Positions 35,500 through 48,049 are shown, numbered from the stretch's first letter. The stretch: 64,000 nt of DNA from Trichostrongylus colubriformis (GCA_963978905.1 OZ022257.1:29031274-29095273), one strand, 5' to 3'. Program-made: numbers and translations. The notes: a model not told the origin generated them from the sequence alone.

Positions 35500-36375
35500 T
35501 CTATTATCTATTATTTATTCTTTATTCGGAACGCTGTATAAGACATGTCAAAAAATAATAATAATGCATAACAGGAAACTCAACAAGCAGTAACACAACA
35601 ACAACAATTAATAGGAAGATGTCAGCTATGCATGATGTGAAACCTCTGCTATTGAACGCTTGAAGGACGATAGAGAGCTCGCGGTGCCGTTATTTTTGCT
35701 GATACGCAAATAAGCAAGCCCTGCTCTCACAGTGAAAAATGCATGCCTAATGTAAGTTTTGTTTTATGCCTTGAAAGCGATGGTTTGAGTTGACCGCCTC
35801 TGGTGGTGGACGGAATAATGCGATAGAATCGAGAAATATTCGCCACGGTTTGGTTGCTGAAAAGGTTGAACAACATGCATAAGTCAAAGAAATGTCGCCT
35901 AGACTGAAGCGAGGGGAGATGGAAATATTTCTTTATTATAGCCTTAGGTATTTTGGAGTATAAAAGCCTCCTCGAAGCAGTAGTACTTTTCTCGCGTAAT
36001 TGTTTTGAACTTTCTCGAAAAGTGCTATATCTTCCCTTTTACACAGAATACAACCGTGCCATTTTCAACTAGTGCAGGAACATACATTTTGTAGACGGAG
36101 AGGAGTGTATCACTATCCCTGGTTGCCAGACTTAAAAATCTGATAGGTGCGGAAGAGTGCTTTCTTGTATATATGCTTGTAATGACAGGAAAAGTTTAGT
36201 TTGTCATTGTAGAAAAACCCCAGATCTCTAACCTTATGCACATTGGAGATCGCTAACTCATCTATAATGTTCATAATTTAATGGTGCTCAATATGGTGCC
36301 ACACCTTCTTCGCCGGAATGGACACTTCTCTCATTTGGAATCGCTCGATTTTTTGGATGAAAAACTTCAAATGTC
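35500..36375 (-). pseudogene. CR1/Jockey-like LINE fragment A (3' end of pol)
   Basis: On the minus strand, near 36230-36190, VRDLGFFYNDKLNFSCHYKH matches the RT-distal segment of CR1/Jockey-type pol (RDLGV..D..L.F..H). Further on, near 35830-35740, comes FYRIIPSTTRGGQLKPSLSR, matching the usual C-terminal region. The 3' end on this strand is A-rich (AATAAAGAATAAATAATAGA) near 35500-35530. The copy is 5'-truncated and has stops. It abuts fragment B head to head. Confidence 0.7.
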
Positions 36376-39300
36376 CCACTAGTTTATTTATTTGACAGAT
36401 TTCTTACTGTCAAAGTCAACGGTGTCTTGTCAAAGAGATTCCCATGCACTTCTTGAGTTCCTCAAGGTGGAGTGCTGTCTTCGCGTTGTTCATTACACAC
36501 TGGAACTACCAAGCCTTCTTAAAACTTCTCCCGAAATCAAAGTCCAACTGTACGCTGACGACATTAAGATCTACGCAGCCTACGATCGTGATTCCCCGGC
36601 AATGATCCGCTGTGCTCCGAAAGCCGCCATCCAGAAAATGGCTGACTGGGCTATCCAATGGGACCTTCCCCTTAACCTAGGCAAATCCTAGGTCATGCAC
36701 TTTGGCGACTCCGAATGTGCGGACTATTATGTTGATGGTGTCGGGTTTACCACGGTCAATGCTATCAGAGATCTTGGTGTAATTTTACACTCCAAGGTGA
36801 AGTTCACATCTCACATTGATCTAGCTGTTCAAAAAGCCTTTACCAATTTATTCGCTCTATATCGAAATATACTTTGTTCGGATGTTAGTTCTGACTCGTC
36901 TTTACAAGGTATTTGTATTGCCCCACATTGAATGCTGTTCCCAAATATGGTCCACTAGCTCTGAGAAGAATATTTTCGAAATGGAAAGGGTACAGCGGTT
37001 ATTCACTCGTTCGCTTTTGCACAGAGTTACACGCAAATACAGTCATTATAACTTGCCTAATTATCAAGAGCGTTTGCAATTGTTCGGTCTCAAATCGTTG
37101 CAGTTCAGACGTGCAGTTTCTGACCTAGTCTTCTGTTTTCGCATCCTTCGAGGTGAAGTACGATTGCGTCCTAGTAAATACTAAGTTTTTTCGACCAACC
37201 AACGGGAGAAACAGAAACGAAAATCCAGCAAATGCAATGATGCTACAGTAATCCATCCGCAGAAACTCTGCGGACCACACCACACATTTGGCGATATACT
37301 TTTCAGAGCTGAATGAAGGGATAGGGTTGGTGGAAGGATGTCTACATGAAAGCTTCATCTTAGTAAGAACTATATTGAAATGTAGTGTTTGAGTTGCCTG
37401 TGACGATATTGAAAGGGTTTGAAAACAGTTTGGATTGAAATTCCAGTTGCTCGTAGTTATTTTTGTCAGATTTTCCCGAAGAGCATTTCAAAGGAAGCAA
37501 GGTGCTGCCCTTTTCCGAATGCAGGTTTTGAAAGGATTCTGTTAGCTATACACAGCTTCAGTTTTGCAATGAATTTCGAGATTTCGAATTCGTCAAAAGT
37601 TACTATGAAATCCCTTCGTCGCTTCTTGCCGAGCGGAGTTTCCGACAGTGTTTCACCCGTGGTTAGGATGTTTCGGGTGTATATGTACATCGTTTGTTAT
37701 AGAATGCTCACGTATTGCACACTTAGGTGTGTATTTTTACCTGGGAACTGAGAGATTCCTCTTCAACAAAAAGACAAAAATCCTTTGCCAAATTAGCGCC
37801 GGGCGCCGGAAGGGGTCCGCCATCTACACTGGCACCCTGTTCTTGCCTAAGCCTCACTTGGGAGGACCCCTCACTCTATCCTTTCAAGTTCAGGTGAAGA
37901 TATACATTTTAGTGCATGAACTGATTATCGTAGGTGGTATCAAGTGAGCGACAACAGCGAAAATGAGTATCCCCAATCCAGGAAGTCGCTTTAAAATGAT
38001 TCCTCATGCAATTAGTGATCTCGGTGCTCTTTATTTGGGAACACTCAAAACCGTTGTATAATGGTCATTATACTCAAGGTTATATTCTTTACCGAAGCCT
38101 CGCTTGAGGGGTGAGGGTTTTTCTTAAACTAAGGCTCAGGCTAAAAATTTGAGGCCAAAGTGCGCCGGACGTCGACCACAGGAGAGTGGTCCCAACTAAA
38201 TTTACCACATCGGTTCATATTATATACAAGTAATAGTTATCCATCTAATTCAGTATCAGTGGGTTATCGCAACGACTGTGTATTATGGGTTACGAAGATG
38301 CTTCGATTGAACTACGAACGCACCGTGATCTTAACCTTTTATTGTATGGGGAGTGAAACTGCTTCAACCGCTTCATTATTCAACTTTCAACAGCTCACAA
38401 AACCAGGAAGATAATGATTACGTAGGCAATAGCTGAAAAAAGTCGCCAAATGTGTGGTGTGGTCCGCAGCGGATGGATTACTGTAGCACGATTGCATTTG
38501 CTGGATTTTCGTTTCTGTACGGGAGAAGGGGTAGGTTTAACCTTCAATACTCATGTGGCATGTTCACACGTTCTTTAATGTCCAATAACCTATTCTGTCG
38601 CTGCAGTAGATGGTTTAACCTACTGCCTCATGACGTGCTTCCCTCTAGTAAGAGTGGTGTTTTCAAAAGTGAAGTTTCTAAGGCAAATCTTGGTCGTATC
38701 CTTGGATTTCTATACCGACAAATATATGTGTGATTTTTTGTTCAGTGCTAACACTACGTGGACAGTTAATCGCCTTCCTAGCGCCCTATACAATAATTTG
38801 TTGCAGTTCAAATATGGAGCAAGACTATAATATCTGTGCTCTGCAGCCTACAATCTATGCTTCAGGAGCGAAATTGCCTCAGCTAATGTTTCCGATGTTG
38901 CTTAGATTTGTGTAGCTACGCACGGGTACAACATCGATAATAATCATATAAATCCACTGCTTTACTTCTATTTTTATGCAGGAAAGTATAGTTTTGTCGA
39001 CTCTATGCGGTGGTACCTACCTGGTCCCTTCTTGTTCAGACTGACTCCGCGTTTTATCTCACCGGGCCAAGCTATCTTTGAACCCTGACACTATGTCCCA
39101 CTGCAAATTATTCTGACGCCGTGGCTTATTACATAGAAACAAAGCGCATATACATACATAATATCTCACTACATTCAACTCCAAAGCTCGTGAATTTTGT
39201 TATTGGGATGCTATGTGATAATGATACTTCTGATTGAGCAGCTCAGCTTCCGGACACCGCCTCGCCACTACTCAATCGCCATGACCCAATTGCCAAACTT

Positions 39301-39815
39301 TTTTTTACAAATAACTGTAGTGGATTGAGGTGCTAGTAATTATCTTTCTGTTTTGGCTCATTCTGGATGTGGAACCACCAATGGCACCCTTGTTCTGAAT
39401 AAATCAATTGATGCTGTCCATGAATCTAGTGTGTTTCTGTTTCTGTGCTTAGGTTATTAAGATGCAACCTGCCTCCGCCCTACATGCTGCAGCCCCAGGC
39501 TCGGTTAACTTATTGTTAGCTGGAAGTTATTTCTACTATGACTAATGTTTTTGTATTATGACTGCTTTTTTTTTGTTGCCTCGCGAACAAAAATAATATG
39601 CACCTGTGAATGTGCCCAATGGTGACTTCAATTCTGCTATACCAGTTTTTGCCACCTCGTCTAGAAGAGCACAACACATACAATATTGTTCCTATTTGAT
39701 TTTTTTTTTCGATACAATGGTGAGTCTTTGTGTAACTGTTTACATGCCAATCTTTTCACACCTTTGATCTTCTGTTTTATTGTGCGCTTTGAGTGCATTT
39801 AAATAAATAAATAAA
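36376..39815 (+). pseudogene. CR1/Jockey-like LINE fragment B, split by a 1.3-kb insertion
   Basis: The plus strand encodes reverse-transcriptase pieces: VPQGGVLSS near 36455, the catalytic LYADDIKIYAAY near 36545, ADWAIQWDLPLNLGKS, then after a stop RDLGVILHSKVKFTSHIDLA near 36765 and YKVFVLPHIECCSQIWSTSS near 36905, to LRPSKY at 37185. The next expected residues, GRRGRFNLQYS..TRSLMSNNLF..WFNLLPHDVL, resume at 38519-38740 after an inserted element (37211-38518). The 3' region runs to an AAATAAATAAATAAA tail ending near 39815. Stops and frameshifts make it inactive, and the 5' half of the element is missing. Confidence 0.8.
37202..38527. mobile_element. 1308-bp inverted-repeat element with a 9-bp target duplication (MULE-type)
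   Basis: ACGGGAGAA at 37202-37210 and 38519-38527 flanks the element (37211-38518). Both ends read inward ACAGAAACGAAAATCCAGCA and continue AATGCAAT, GCTACAGTAATCCATCCGC and GCGGACCACACCACACATTTGGCGA; arms are 37211-37295 and 38442-38518. Removing the element and one duplication restores the LINE order FRPTNGRRGRFNL. The 9-bp duplication is characteristic of MULEs. No transposase is visible; the 110-aa frame at 37419-37751 is not recognised. Confidence 0.9.
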
Positions 39816-39834
39816 GTATGAAGTGATCAGATCT

Positions 39835-41870
39835 GTTGAGGGACCCTAAGGGATATGAAAGGTTTTAGACGAGGAGAGGGTATCTGTGACTACTGGACAA
39901 GCCTGTTAATAGAAGACTGCAAGGCTAGAGAATCATCAGCGGAGGTAACCACTTTATAGAGCTCAAGATCATCGACAGATTGTTTTCATACAACATTGTC
40001 ACACGTAGTAATCTGACCCAAATCCGCACAAAATATATTAAAAAGTATTGGAGATAAGACTCCCCCTGAGGAACCCCGCTGTGAGCACGAAAGACTTCCG
40101 AATAGGAATTACTAATGCGGACTTGATATCCCTGAGATATCCCTGAGATGAGACCCATAAGCAAACTTTCTCATGGAATTCGAGCTGTTTGACTCTGAAT
40201 AACAACCTTTTATAACTAGCCTTATCAAACTCCTTACTAAAATCAAATAAATCACATCCACACGTTTCTTATCATCCAGAGCTGCTGCCCAGTCATTAAG
40301 TGATTCAAGCAAATTCGTTGTAACCGATTTTCCCCTGACAAAACCATGCTGTTTATCAGGAATGACATTATTCACCGTAAGGTGCTGGATTATGTTTTTT
40401 CAACAGTTTTTCAAGAAGCCTACAAAAAATGGAAGTGATGCTTTTGGGCCTGTAATTAGCAAGGTCCGATGAAGGTGGACATTTCAAGATTGGAGTGATA
40501 TACGAATATTTCCAAAGCCGAGGAACTTGAGAGAACATGACATGGACTGATTAAAGAGATATTACAAGGGATAAGCGATGGCATGGGCCACATTTTTGAT
40601 AAACTCAAAGGGGATATGATTAGGGGTGACAGAGTATGAGGTGGGCCATATCCTCAAGAGAGTGTAGACATCCCCTGTGTAGACATCTCTTGAATCAAGA
40701 TAAGGAAATGCCTCCACATTCTTATGAACCACAGGTGAAAATGGGGGAAGGTCGTTGCTGTTCTCTAGATGGCCTTGTCATAGTCATTTGTTTGAAGCTT
40801 TCTATTCGAGCTCAAGTCAGAGAATAGTGAATTGCCGCGCAGCCTAGCCCTCATGTATCTGAAAAAAACGATGTTTGTTTTTAGACACAACTATTTTCTT
40901 CTCTGCACTTCTACTGTATTTTGATAGTTGACTTGCAAGTTCAGCGGAAAAACCCTATATTCAATCCAATCGCCACTCAGTTTGGAATACTGTAGAAGGC
41001 AATCCTTATGGATCATCATGCTCTGAAGATAAGGCGGCTAGTTCGCCTGAGCGGGAGTGACGTAACCGCAAGGCACAAGTAGGTCTATAGCACGCTCCAG
41101 CATGGCCAGAAACATCATGCATTCTTCGTTGACGTTTGAGACAGACTCAAAGGAGTCCACCTACTGAATATTGAGGAGATAGGCAGAAATGAGATTATTA
41201 ATCACAACCTGCAAAAAAACCGTCTGAAAAGAGGAACGGAAGTGACGGCCGTACCCGCGATCTTGGAGGAAATACTGAGATGGTCGCTGTGGTGTATGGA
41301 GGGCCTTACCATGACTTCGCTTATGAGACCACGTTCATTAGTAAACAAAAATCTAACATGTTTTCTCCCCTTGTAGGCTCGGAATCGTACTGTTTGAAGC
41401 CATGAGTAGCTAAACTATCCATTAGTGGATGTGAAATGTCATCGTAAACGAAAAGTTGAAATCGGGAAGATTAAAGTCATATACAACAATAACTGGAAAT
41501 GAAACTGCCGCTAGGTCACTCATCACTTTCCCAAGCTGCTCATTGATAGAATGCGCCATAGACGGCGGCTTGAATATTAGTACGGCTCTTACCCAAGATT
41601 TCAAGAGCGCTATATCCATGGCTCAGATTTTATACCCTCAGGAACAGATTCAGATAGTGTAATCGCGTAATTGAATGTTTTTCTTGAACATTGCAACACC
41701 GTCTCCAGCTCTCCTTGTCCTATCACAACGCAGAACAACACAATCATTAATCCACTCATTTAGCATAGCCGACACAGAATGACGCTTTTTCAACCATGTT
41801 TCGGTGAAAAACTGCAAGTGCATTTCCATGCGTAGGGACAGATATCATAAATAGGACAATGTACGTTAAT
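39835..41870 (-). pseudogene. CR1/Jockey-like LINE fragment C (endonuclease to RT)
   Basis: Minus-strand pieces in order: an endonuclease-type segment near 41830-41620 (ETWLKKRHSVSAMLNEWIN, then RRAGDGVAIF), VSFPVIVVYDFNLPDFNF at about 41520-41450 (the GDFN motif with the first residue changed to Tyr), connector sequence, then RT: NVIPDKQHGFVRGKSVTTNL at 40375-40310 and a HSGVPQGE segment near 40070. Numerous stops and indels mean it cannot be active. It lies in the same orientation as fragment D at 48-51.6 kb. Confidence 0.75.
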
Positions 41871-42149
41871 CTGCGAATTGAAACTTTTACAAATTGCGAG
41901 ATCTCTAAAAACGGAAAGTGATTTATACCATTGTGTCACAAGAGCAATTAGCTCCTATCGATACGGCGAAGCGCTCCTGCTTGCTTAAAGAGTCAACGAA
42001 CCATATTCTGTCTCTTACGAGACAGATCTCAGAGGCGTTCCCGGCTTAGTCTATGACAGCCTTGCGGTAGTTCTTGAGTGATTCTAAAGCTCGAAAAGTA
42101 TTTTTGACGAAGCGTCTGCGATCCTGAATGCACGATACATCATCATAAT

Positions 42150-43260
42150 ATTCTTACTGCGACAAAACTAATATAGTGCCATTATATCATTAGAATCCGA
42201 TAACTCTTCTAGCGCTCTGATCAATAATTCAATTAAGCAGTCAATACGACAGTTCGGATCACGCTGCAATATTTCCTCCTTAATGGTGCGATGCCACCTT
42301 TCAGATATCATACTGGTGTCCATTATTGCCATTTTGTTTGCAAAAGAACTCCACGATGGTGTTTCCCTACAATATCTTGCAAATAACAAGTCATTGTTCG
42401 TGTAAACATATCTTGAGCGAACCTAGGTAGTTCTTAGTCAAGTACTCAACCATAGCGGCTTGTCCTTTGACGTTCAAGAATGCCAGAACATTTGCGAATT
42501 TTTCTCTTCAAAAACATCGAGCTGCCTCTCTTTTAGTAGATATTGCAAAGCGTTATCGACAGCTGGACGCAGACAATCTTTTGCAATCTTTTGCATAGTG
42601 ACCAAATGCAGGCTGTCTGCGCTTAGTTCGACTACTTCTTTGGTCTTCCTTTCCCACGTCCTTGCAATATGGAATCGACAATAGTGAATTTCTGTAGTAG
42701 CTTCAGGGAATACTCTTTTGAGGCCGCTCCAGAAGCATTGCGCCTCATCTGTGACTCATATCGCAGGTTGAAACTAGGCACGAGGTCATGAATTACCTCG
42801 AACATTTGCGACATCTGTTTTCATGCTTCCATTTGGCAGAAATGCTGTCAACATAAGGTGTGTGTAGTAACCGCTTGAGGACTGCACTGATTGATACAAA
42901 GTTCAAGACGTTCAAGAAAGTGATCCGCGAGGGTTCCCCGATCCTTTTTATGTAGCACCATCAGCTGGCGAGTATTACATTATAGCGAGTCGTATGATGA
43001 GTGTCATCGAGGCTCACTCCTTTAGAAGAATAAGCAATTATCCATTCCAACTGTGACGGAGTTACGACTACTGAATCCGTTATTGTCCTCTCAGGCAAAC
43101 GATGAAGTATAGTGAAACTTACCCACGATGAAGCCTTTGCCTCTACGGTCCAGAGGTCCTTTGCATAACCGGATGCCATCGTATAGGTTATTCTCGCGCA
43201 CGCGTGAGGTCACGGAGATCATGTTGACAGCGTCTCGACAACCCGGTCTCATGTTATATT
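42150..43260 (-). pseudogene. MULE transposase remnant 1
   Basis: On the minus strand, 43179-42961 gives VTPSQLEWIIAYSSKGVSLD then DTHHTTRYNVILAS, the MULE-type first catalytic block. Further on come FEVIHDLVPSFNLRYESQM (about 42800) and WSSFANKMAIMDTSMISERW near 42340, then CRIDCLIELLIRALEELSDS near 42230, the region that follows the transposase core in this nematode family. Between them are stops and frame changes. I identify the family from motif order; an exact clade is not claimed. Confidence 0.65.
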
Positions 43261-44485
43261 TCCTAGCCACATTTCAGAGAACATCTCAAAGGCAAAAAGC
43301 AATCTGTTGTCTTTTCCACGATATTCATTTCGAAAGCACTTCGTTTCGATCGCGTCGTAAAATGTAGTCGAAGGTGTGTTTTTGAAAGATTAGTGGTGGT
43401 AAGGTTGAAGCTCAAGGGAGCTAAACCATGCTGTTCTACTTATATGTACCTTCGAGTTGTGCAGGTGATTTTACACTTTTCCGAAAACCGTTACTGAACC
43501 TTTGGAATTACTTTGGAGTGTTTAAGATGTAGGCTAATTGTCCTAGCCCTATCACGAAGAGTACAGTAACTACTGCCACTTCCTAACCATCACTCACGAG
43601 CTCTTATCATTCCCAATCACAGAGGCTTGAAATCAGTCTTGTACTGTTCTTCGTTCGCGAATTTGCGTGAAAATACTGAGTAATCTTGAGGTCAGCCCTT
43701 GAGCGCCATCGTTTGAATGGAGCTCGGCACTGTGGTTGGCCAGCATTTCCTGGTCGAAGTGCATCTCCTGCACAAAGGACAACAAGTGGAGGGGAGGTTG
43801 TAGTAGCCCGCCTCTTCTCCCTTTTGACTTCGAGGCATTGTTCCTCTTAATACTTATGTATCAGTTTTGAATGCCGGTAAAGGCTCCTTTCATGATGATC
43901 GCAGGGCAGACGGGACACTTGTAGGTTTTGGCAGGCATAATCCAGTCTTTGAGAGTTAATTCTATAAGCTTTGATTCATGCAACTGTAGAAGTTACGGTT
44001 CGTCGGAAGACCCACACAATCCACACGGCACCAAGTGAAGGCTTTTCAGTTTCTTAACAGCTGAGCAATATGCGAGAAATATGCTCGAAACAACTATTAT
44101 GATACCCGTCAAAGCAACGTTCATCAATATGGAACACCAATCCGATGTGAATACTTTCACTGGCTGAGTGACAACCTACTGCGATCGTTGCGATATTGCA
44201 ACGACACAAAACACTACAACGGTTTTTCGTGTCCATACAACCGCCCACTCCTCACAGCATATGTACGCTTACATTGTAGTAGCTGGGCTGACCCTATGTG
44301 GGAGAGCTAAAAGAACCTGTAAATGAGATTAACTAGAAGCGATAATCAAACCAGCAAGTGTTCAGAAATAGTACAGTATTTATCGCAGACGAATACAACC
44401 CAAATCAGAAAAAAATACAGTGGGGATTATGCTATACTGGGAGTACTCCGAGAACGCTTTATGTAGTTGTTCGCGTCTACAACAA
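43260..44485. other. Unassigned stretch, possibly the upstream part of MULE remnant 1
   Basis: On the minus strand, 44035-43880 translates with one stop to a cysteine-rich stretch: HLVPCGLCGSSDEP followed later by KTYKCPVCPAIIM, two CxxC pairs as in a zinc-binding domain. At 44248-44054 is another Cys-rich frame (NRCSVLCRCNIATIAVGCHS). Many DNA transposases carry N-terminal zinc fingers, so these may be earlier exons of the transposase, but I cannot join them. Confidence 0.35.
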
Positions 44486-44650
44486 CAACTACAATGTCGA
44501 CTTCGAATTGCTGCTGCATTGGGTTCGCGCATAAAACAACGGTGGACAAGTTGAAACCATTACTCTATTAAAAGTCGCGCTCTAGTAACGATTTATATAG
44601 ACGTTCGGATTAGGAGATACGTGACCCGTCCCGCCAACACGCTTGCTTGC
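44486..44650 (-). repeat. Dispersed repeat, longest copy
   Basis: On the minus strand this reads CAAGCAAGCGTGTTGGCGGG, ACGGGTCACGTATCTCC, GAACGT, then TAGAGCGCGACTTTTAATAG and GCGCGAACCCAATGCAGCAG. The first half is shared with 54417-54470 and the second with 34489-34588, so the three overlap pieces define one repeat family. Confidence 0.65.
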
Positions 44651-45229
44651 GCGGGGTCAGACACCAGACGGCAGAGCAAGCCACGCCCCGCCACGCCCAT
44701 CCATGTCGATAGGAGCGATGTTACCGTCAAATAAAGTGCACGTGCTGCACATGCACACATACTTCTTCCACACGCGCAAAACCTTCGGAATGAGAACTAA
44801 CAGCTCACTGTGCGCTATAATTTGGGAGAAACGGATGAAAAATGCTCGCATCATAGTGTGATTGAATACTAACAACATCCTTCTCCACACGCCTTCATGA
44901 TAAACAGACTATCATTCATAATATTCAGTTTCAACACAATCTTTTCATCAACTTTTCTGAAGTTTTGAGAGCAGAGATAAGATTGAGACAACTGCAACGG
45001 CAGCGAATATTGCAAAAGGTCTAATCCAAGGTAGAAATACTTCTCACTTCACCGAAGCGCTGATCGCATAACAATAACAATACGCTCACGAGAATCAACA
45101 GTAACTGACGTGTTAATATGAAAGTATGATTCATTTGGAAGCATAAATGAGCTAACCTAGCAGCCAGATGGTCTAGGTATTCCATTCCATTCTTTACACT
45201 GCTCGGTTGTGAGGGGGGGGGGGGGGGGC

Positions 45230-46490
45230 GGAGGGGGACAATGAACCTACCGCTAAGTGTCGTTGGGCAAACCTACCAATTATGTCAACGACTTCCTGCT
45301 GACGCTCCCTCTCTCCAGGAGCCACATAACGGGGTTCAATAAACCCATCAGCTATAGGTTCCACAAGGGATTTCGCCTCGATCAATGGAATTTTTACAAA
45401 ATTCGTCATGTTTATCAGAGTTGTTACGCCACGTGTGAACACTGCCCTTATTTTTTTGTGCGATCTTTCGACAAAATTGGTGGTTCTTGCGCCCAGATTC
45501 GACGGGGGATCCCACAGGCCATCGAAACGTCCGGCATTACCCCATGTGTTGAACCAATAATCCATAAACTGAATTATAAGGGCGGACTCGATGACGGAAA
45601 TCACAGGAGGCGTCGGTACCAACAGTGCTTCAGATATCCTATGGAATTGCGGTGGCGAGAAAGGGAATATTTGAACACGAAGAAAAAAGAAAAAGGGGGT
45701 TGATCGCAGCGTTCCCGCGTGATGCTTGCTGGAGTCTAAGTTCATCACGCTTACGTCCACCGCGAGTAGTGAAAAAAACATCTGAAATAAACATTAACAT
45801 ACTCGATTCCATTGGAAACTCCGATGCATTTTGCACTTACCCTTCGACTACAACCGGCAATTCACTGATTACTGCGTTCATCGCGGGGAGTTCAAAGTCC
45901 GCCAAGAAAGTGTAATCTCCTAGAGCCTCATGACAACCAAGGTCAGCTACAGAATTCCATAACCAGCGAAAAAGCTTCCTATACATTGGCTCAGTTCCAT
46001 CAGGAATAAACGCGTACATCAGAGGCAAAGTGTAGCCTTCATCCACTTCAGCTAGAATCGAACAGAACTGTGATGAAGGTCCGCTACAGATTTCGTGCGA
46101 TATTTGCTTATAACGACCATCACACTAAAATTGCATGCTATTAAACGACATCTCGACCTAATCAGCTATTTGAACCCTAAGCAAACAATCAGTTCAAATT
46201 GTGGATAACTCACAAAAACACCTCTGAGTGCATTCTAGAAAAAATAGCGGCCCAAAGAGATCGGCTAGCAAAGTATATAGTGTCGGGCTCATCAAGCTCG
46301 TTGTCAGCAACACACCGACATGAAGCTCTAACACCGACATAAAGCTCAAACAGACAAAGCTCTATCCTTAAATGAAAAATTAGACATAAGTTTTCTCGTG
46401 TAATGTCGATCCTTACTCTCCACTCACCATGCGTACCGGTACAGCACGATTGCGACTTTGCTCTCGATCTTGCTTCTGCCCCCTGCAAAT
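45230..46490 (-). pseudogene. MULE transposase region 2, with introns, possibly partly intact
   Basis: Minus strand. 46488-46205 ends DEPDTIYFASRSLWAAIFSR then MHSEVF before a GTGAGT donor. After an ATTTTAG acceptor near 46130 comes CDGRYKQISHEICSGPSSQF, then LAEVDEGYTLPLMYAFIPDG, TEPMYRKLF and LADFELPAMNAVI, the conserved MULE core with its catalytic acidic residues, up to a GTAAGT donor near 45836. A TTTCAG acceptor near 45783 leads to the last block, with YWFNTWGNAGRFDGLWDPPS and NFVERSHKKI. The blocks are open individually, but the phases of the two junctions do not fit simply, so at least one indel or unseen exon exists. The last block also needs a frame change. Still, it is the best-preserved transposase in the window. 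Confidence 0.65.
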
Positions 46491-46619
46491 GACTCTTCTA
46501 GTATTCTTCTTCCCACGCTCAGTGGGTACAATTATGTGCTCCACCATGGTACGTCGTTCCGGGGTACTCATATTCCTACAATTTTCTTTTCAGTCACGCC
46601 AGAATCCAAATCACAGTAC

Positions 46620-47220
46620 AACTAACCGTATGCCTGTACACTCAAAATAATTCTAGATATTTCCACGGAGGTCGGAACTTGACATTCGACTGATCCTTCC
46701 CTGATTTCATTCCTTTTTCTGAGAACGAGCCTTCGAGCAAAGGCCCTTGCTGTATCCCTCGCTTGACAAAAATGAGGTCGACGTGTGTTTCTGGGATCGG
46801 TGAAAATTTTAAACAGAGGAGTAGGCTGGACATATCTATCCCGCTCGGCTGTTTTCAGCGGAGAGCATCCACAACAGACATATACGTGCGTGCCTCCGTC
46901 CCTCAGCGTCCTCTTGTGGTGAATTTCATAACAAAGCTCTCTGTGATAAGGAAATATATGAACTGCGACGTCGGGTCCTCTCTGCTGCGAGGGTACGAAA
47001 TAGACCACTACGGGAATGAAGTCTATGTCGAAAAGTATATGAAGAGGACGGATAACACGACTTTTCTGGTATTCTTCACATCATTCCAAACTAAACTGGC
47101 GATCACGCCATCTTTTTCTGCCTTTTTTACAAGCCGTCCATCCACTACATGCAGACATCTTCGAGAAGCCCGTAGTTTTCGGGAAGTCATTCGAAAGGAC
47201 TCCTTTGTTTATACACAAGA
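46620..47220 (-). other. Possible N-terminal exons of MULE region 2
   Basis: On the minus strand a 128-aa frame (47008-46622) contains ELCYEIHHKRTLRDGGTHVY then VCCGC, and upstream (47215-47020) a frame starts MTSRKLRASRRCLHVVDGRL. Cys/His-containing sequence before a MULE core suggests a FLYWCH- or WRKY-type DNA-binding domain, but the spacing is not clear enough to name it. The overlapping 160-aa plus-strand frame has no recognisable content. Confidence 0.35.
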
Positions 47221-47409
47221 GCAGGGTTACTTACCAAACCAGTAACTTAGACTCAATGCGAACCTTGTAAATTGAAGTCTTGAACACCCTGCATCTATAA
47301 AAGAGACCCAACAAAACAATGCATCCGATTATAATAATTGTACAGATACATGCAGAAAGTCGCAAACATGATAAACCTGCGAGCAAGGCTGTGGTGAACC
47401 CAGCAGCAC

Positions 47410-47888
47410 TTAAAGGGACAGTTTACGATAATATGAGTGTCTTAGTTCCATCCGCCACTAGATAGGCCCTACCACAACGACAGCGTGTGCCATCACCGCA
47501 GTGCGAAGGTTGAGCGCCAAATGCGTAAAGTACCCCTAAGTCAGCTGGCGGCCACCGTCTCAAGATGGCCCACACACGTTCTACGACTTACAGCAGAGCA
47601 GCAGTGGCATCTACGTGGATAAGAGGCATCATATGGGCTGCGATAAGATAGGATTGGGAGGATTCCCATAGTAATAGCAACCTTATCGAATGATATTATC
47701 ACGCGAAAACTTGTTCAAATGCTTGCTTCTAAGCTGAAAACTCGAGAAAGCAAAAGGTCGGAAACACCTTATTTTGGGCATTTCCGAAAATTTCTTTGGC
47801 TGCTTCTTCGCTTATGTGTTCTTCAGCACCCTCAGGGTCTTTACCGAACGCGAAGACGCATGAAAATTATCGTGAACTGTACCTTTAA
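47410..47888. mobile_element. TTAA-flanked inverted-repeat element, copy 2
   Basis: TTAA at 47410-47413 precedes AGGGACAGTTTACGATAAT. The right end, read inward, is AGGTACAGTTCACGATAAT followed outside by TTAA at 47885-47888. The length of 479 bp is close to copies 1 (487 bp) and 3 (494 bp). The interior is different from copy 1, and there is no coding capacity. Confidence 0.75.
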
Positions 47889-48049
47889 TCAAATCAATCA
47901 CTCAATCATACAAGAAGAAAGTATCGGGAGGAAGAACTTCCGCAAATAAGGGAGTGGACCTACACTCACCTTTTCCTTGGCGCTGCAAACATTGTGGTTA
48001 ATCGTCGAATAATTTGCCCCTGAGGCTTACTGTGTGACTACCGTAATAT

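Noticed and set aside
45210..45230. Long G run next to the MULE block, considered as a regulatory or quadruplex site
   Set aside because: A simple homopolymer of this length is common slippage sequence and has no conserved context here.
46763..47245. 160-aa plus-strand open frame
   Set aside because: It is antisense to Cys/His-rich MULE-like sequence and has no familiar content of its own.
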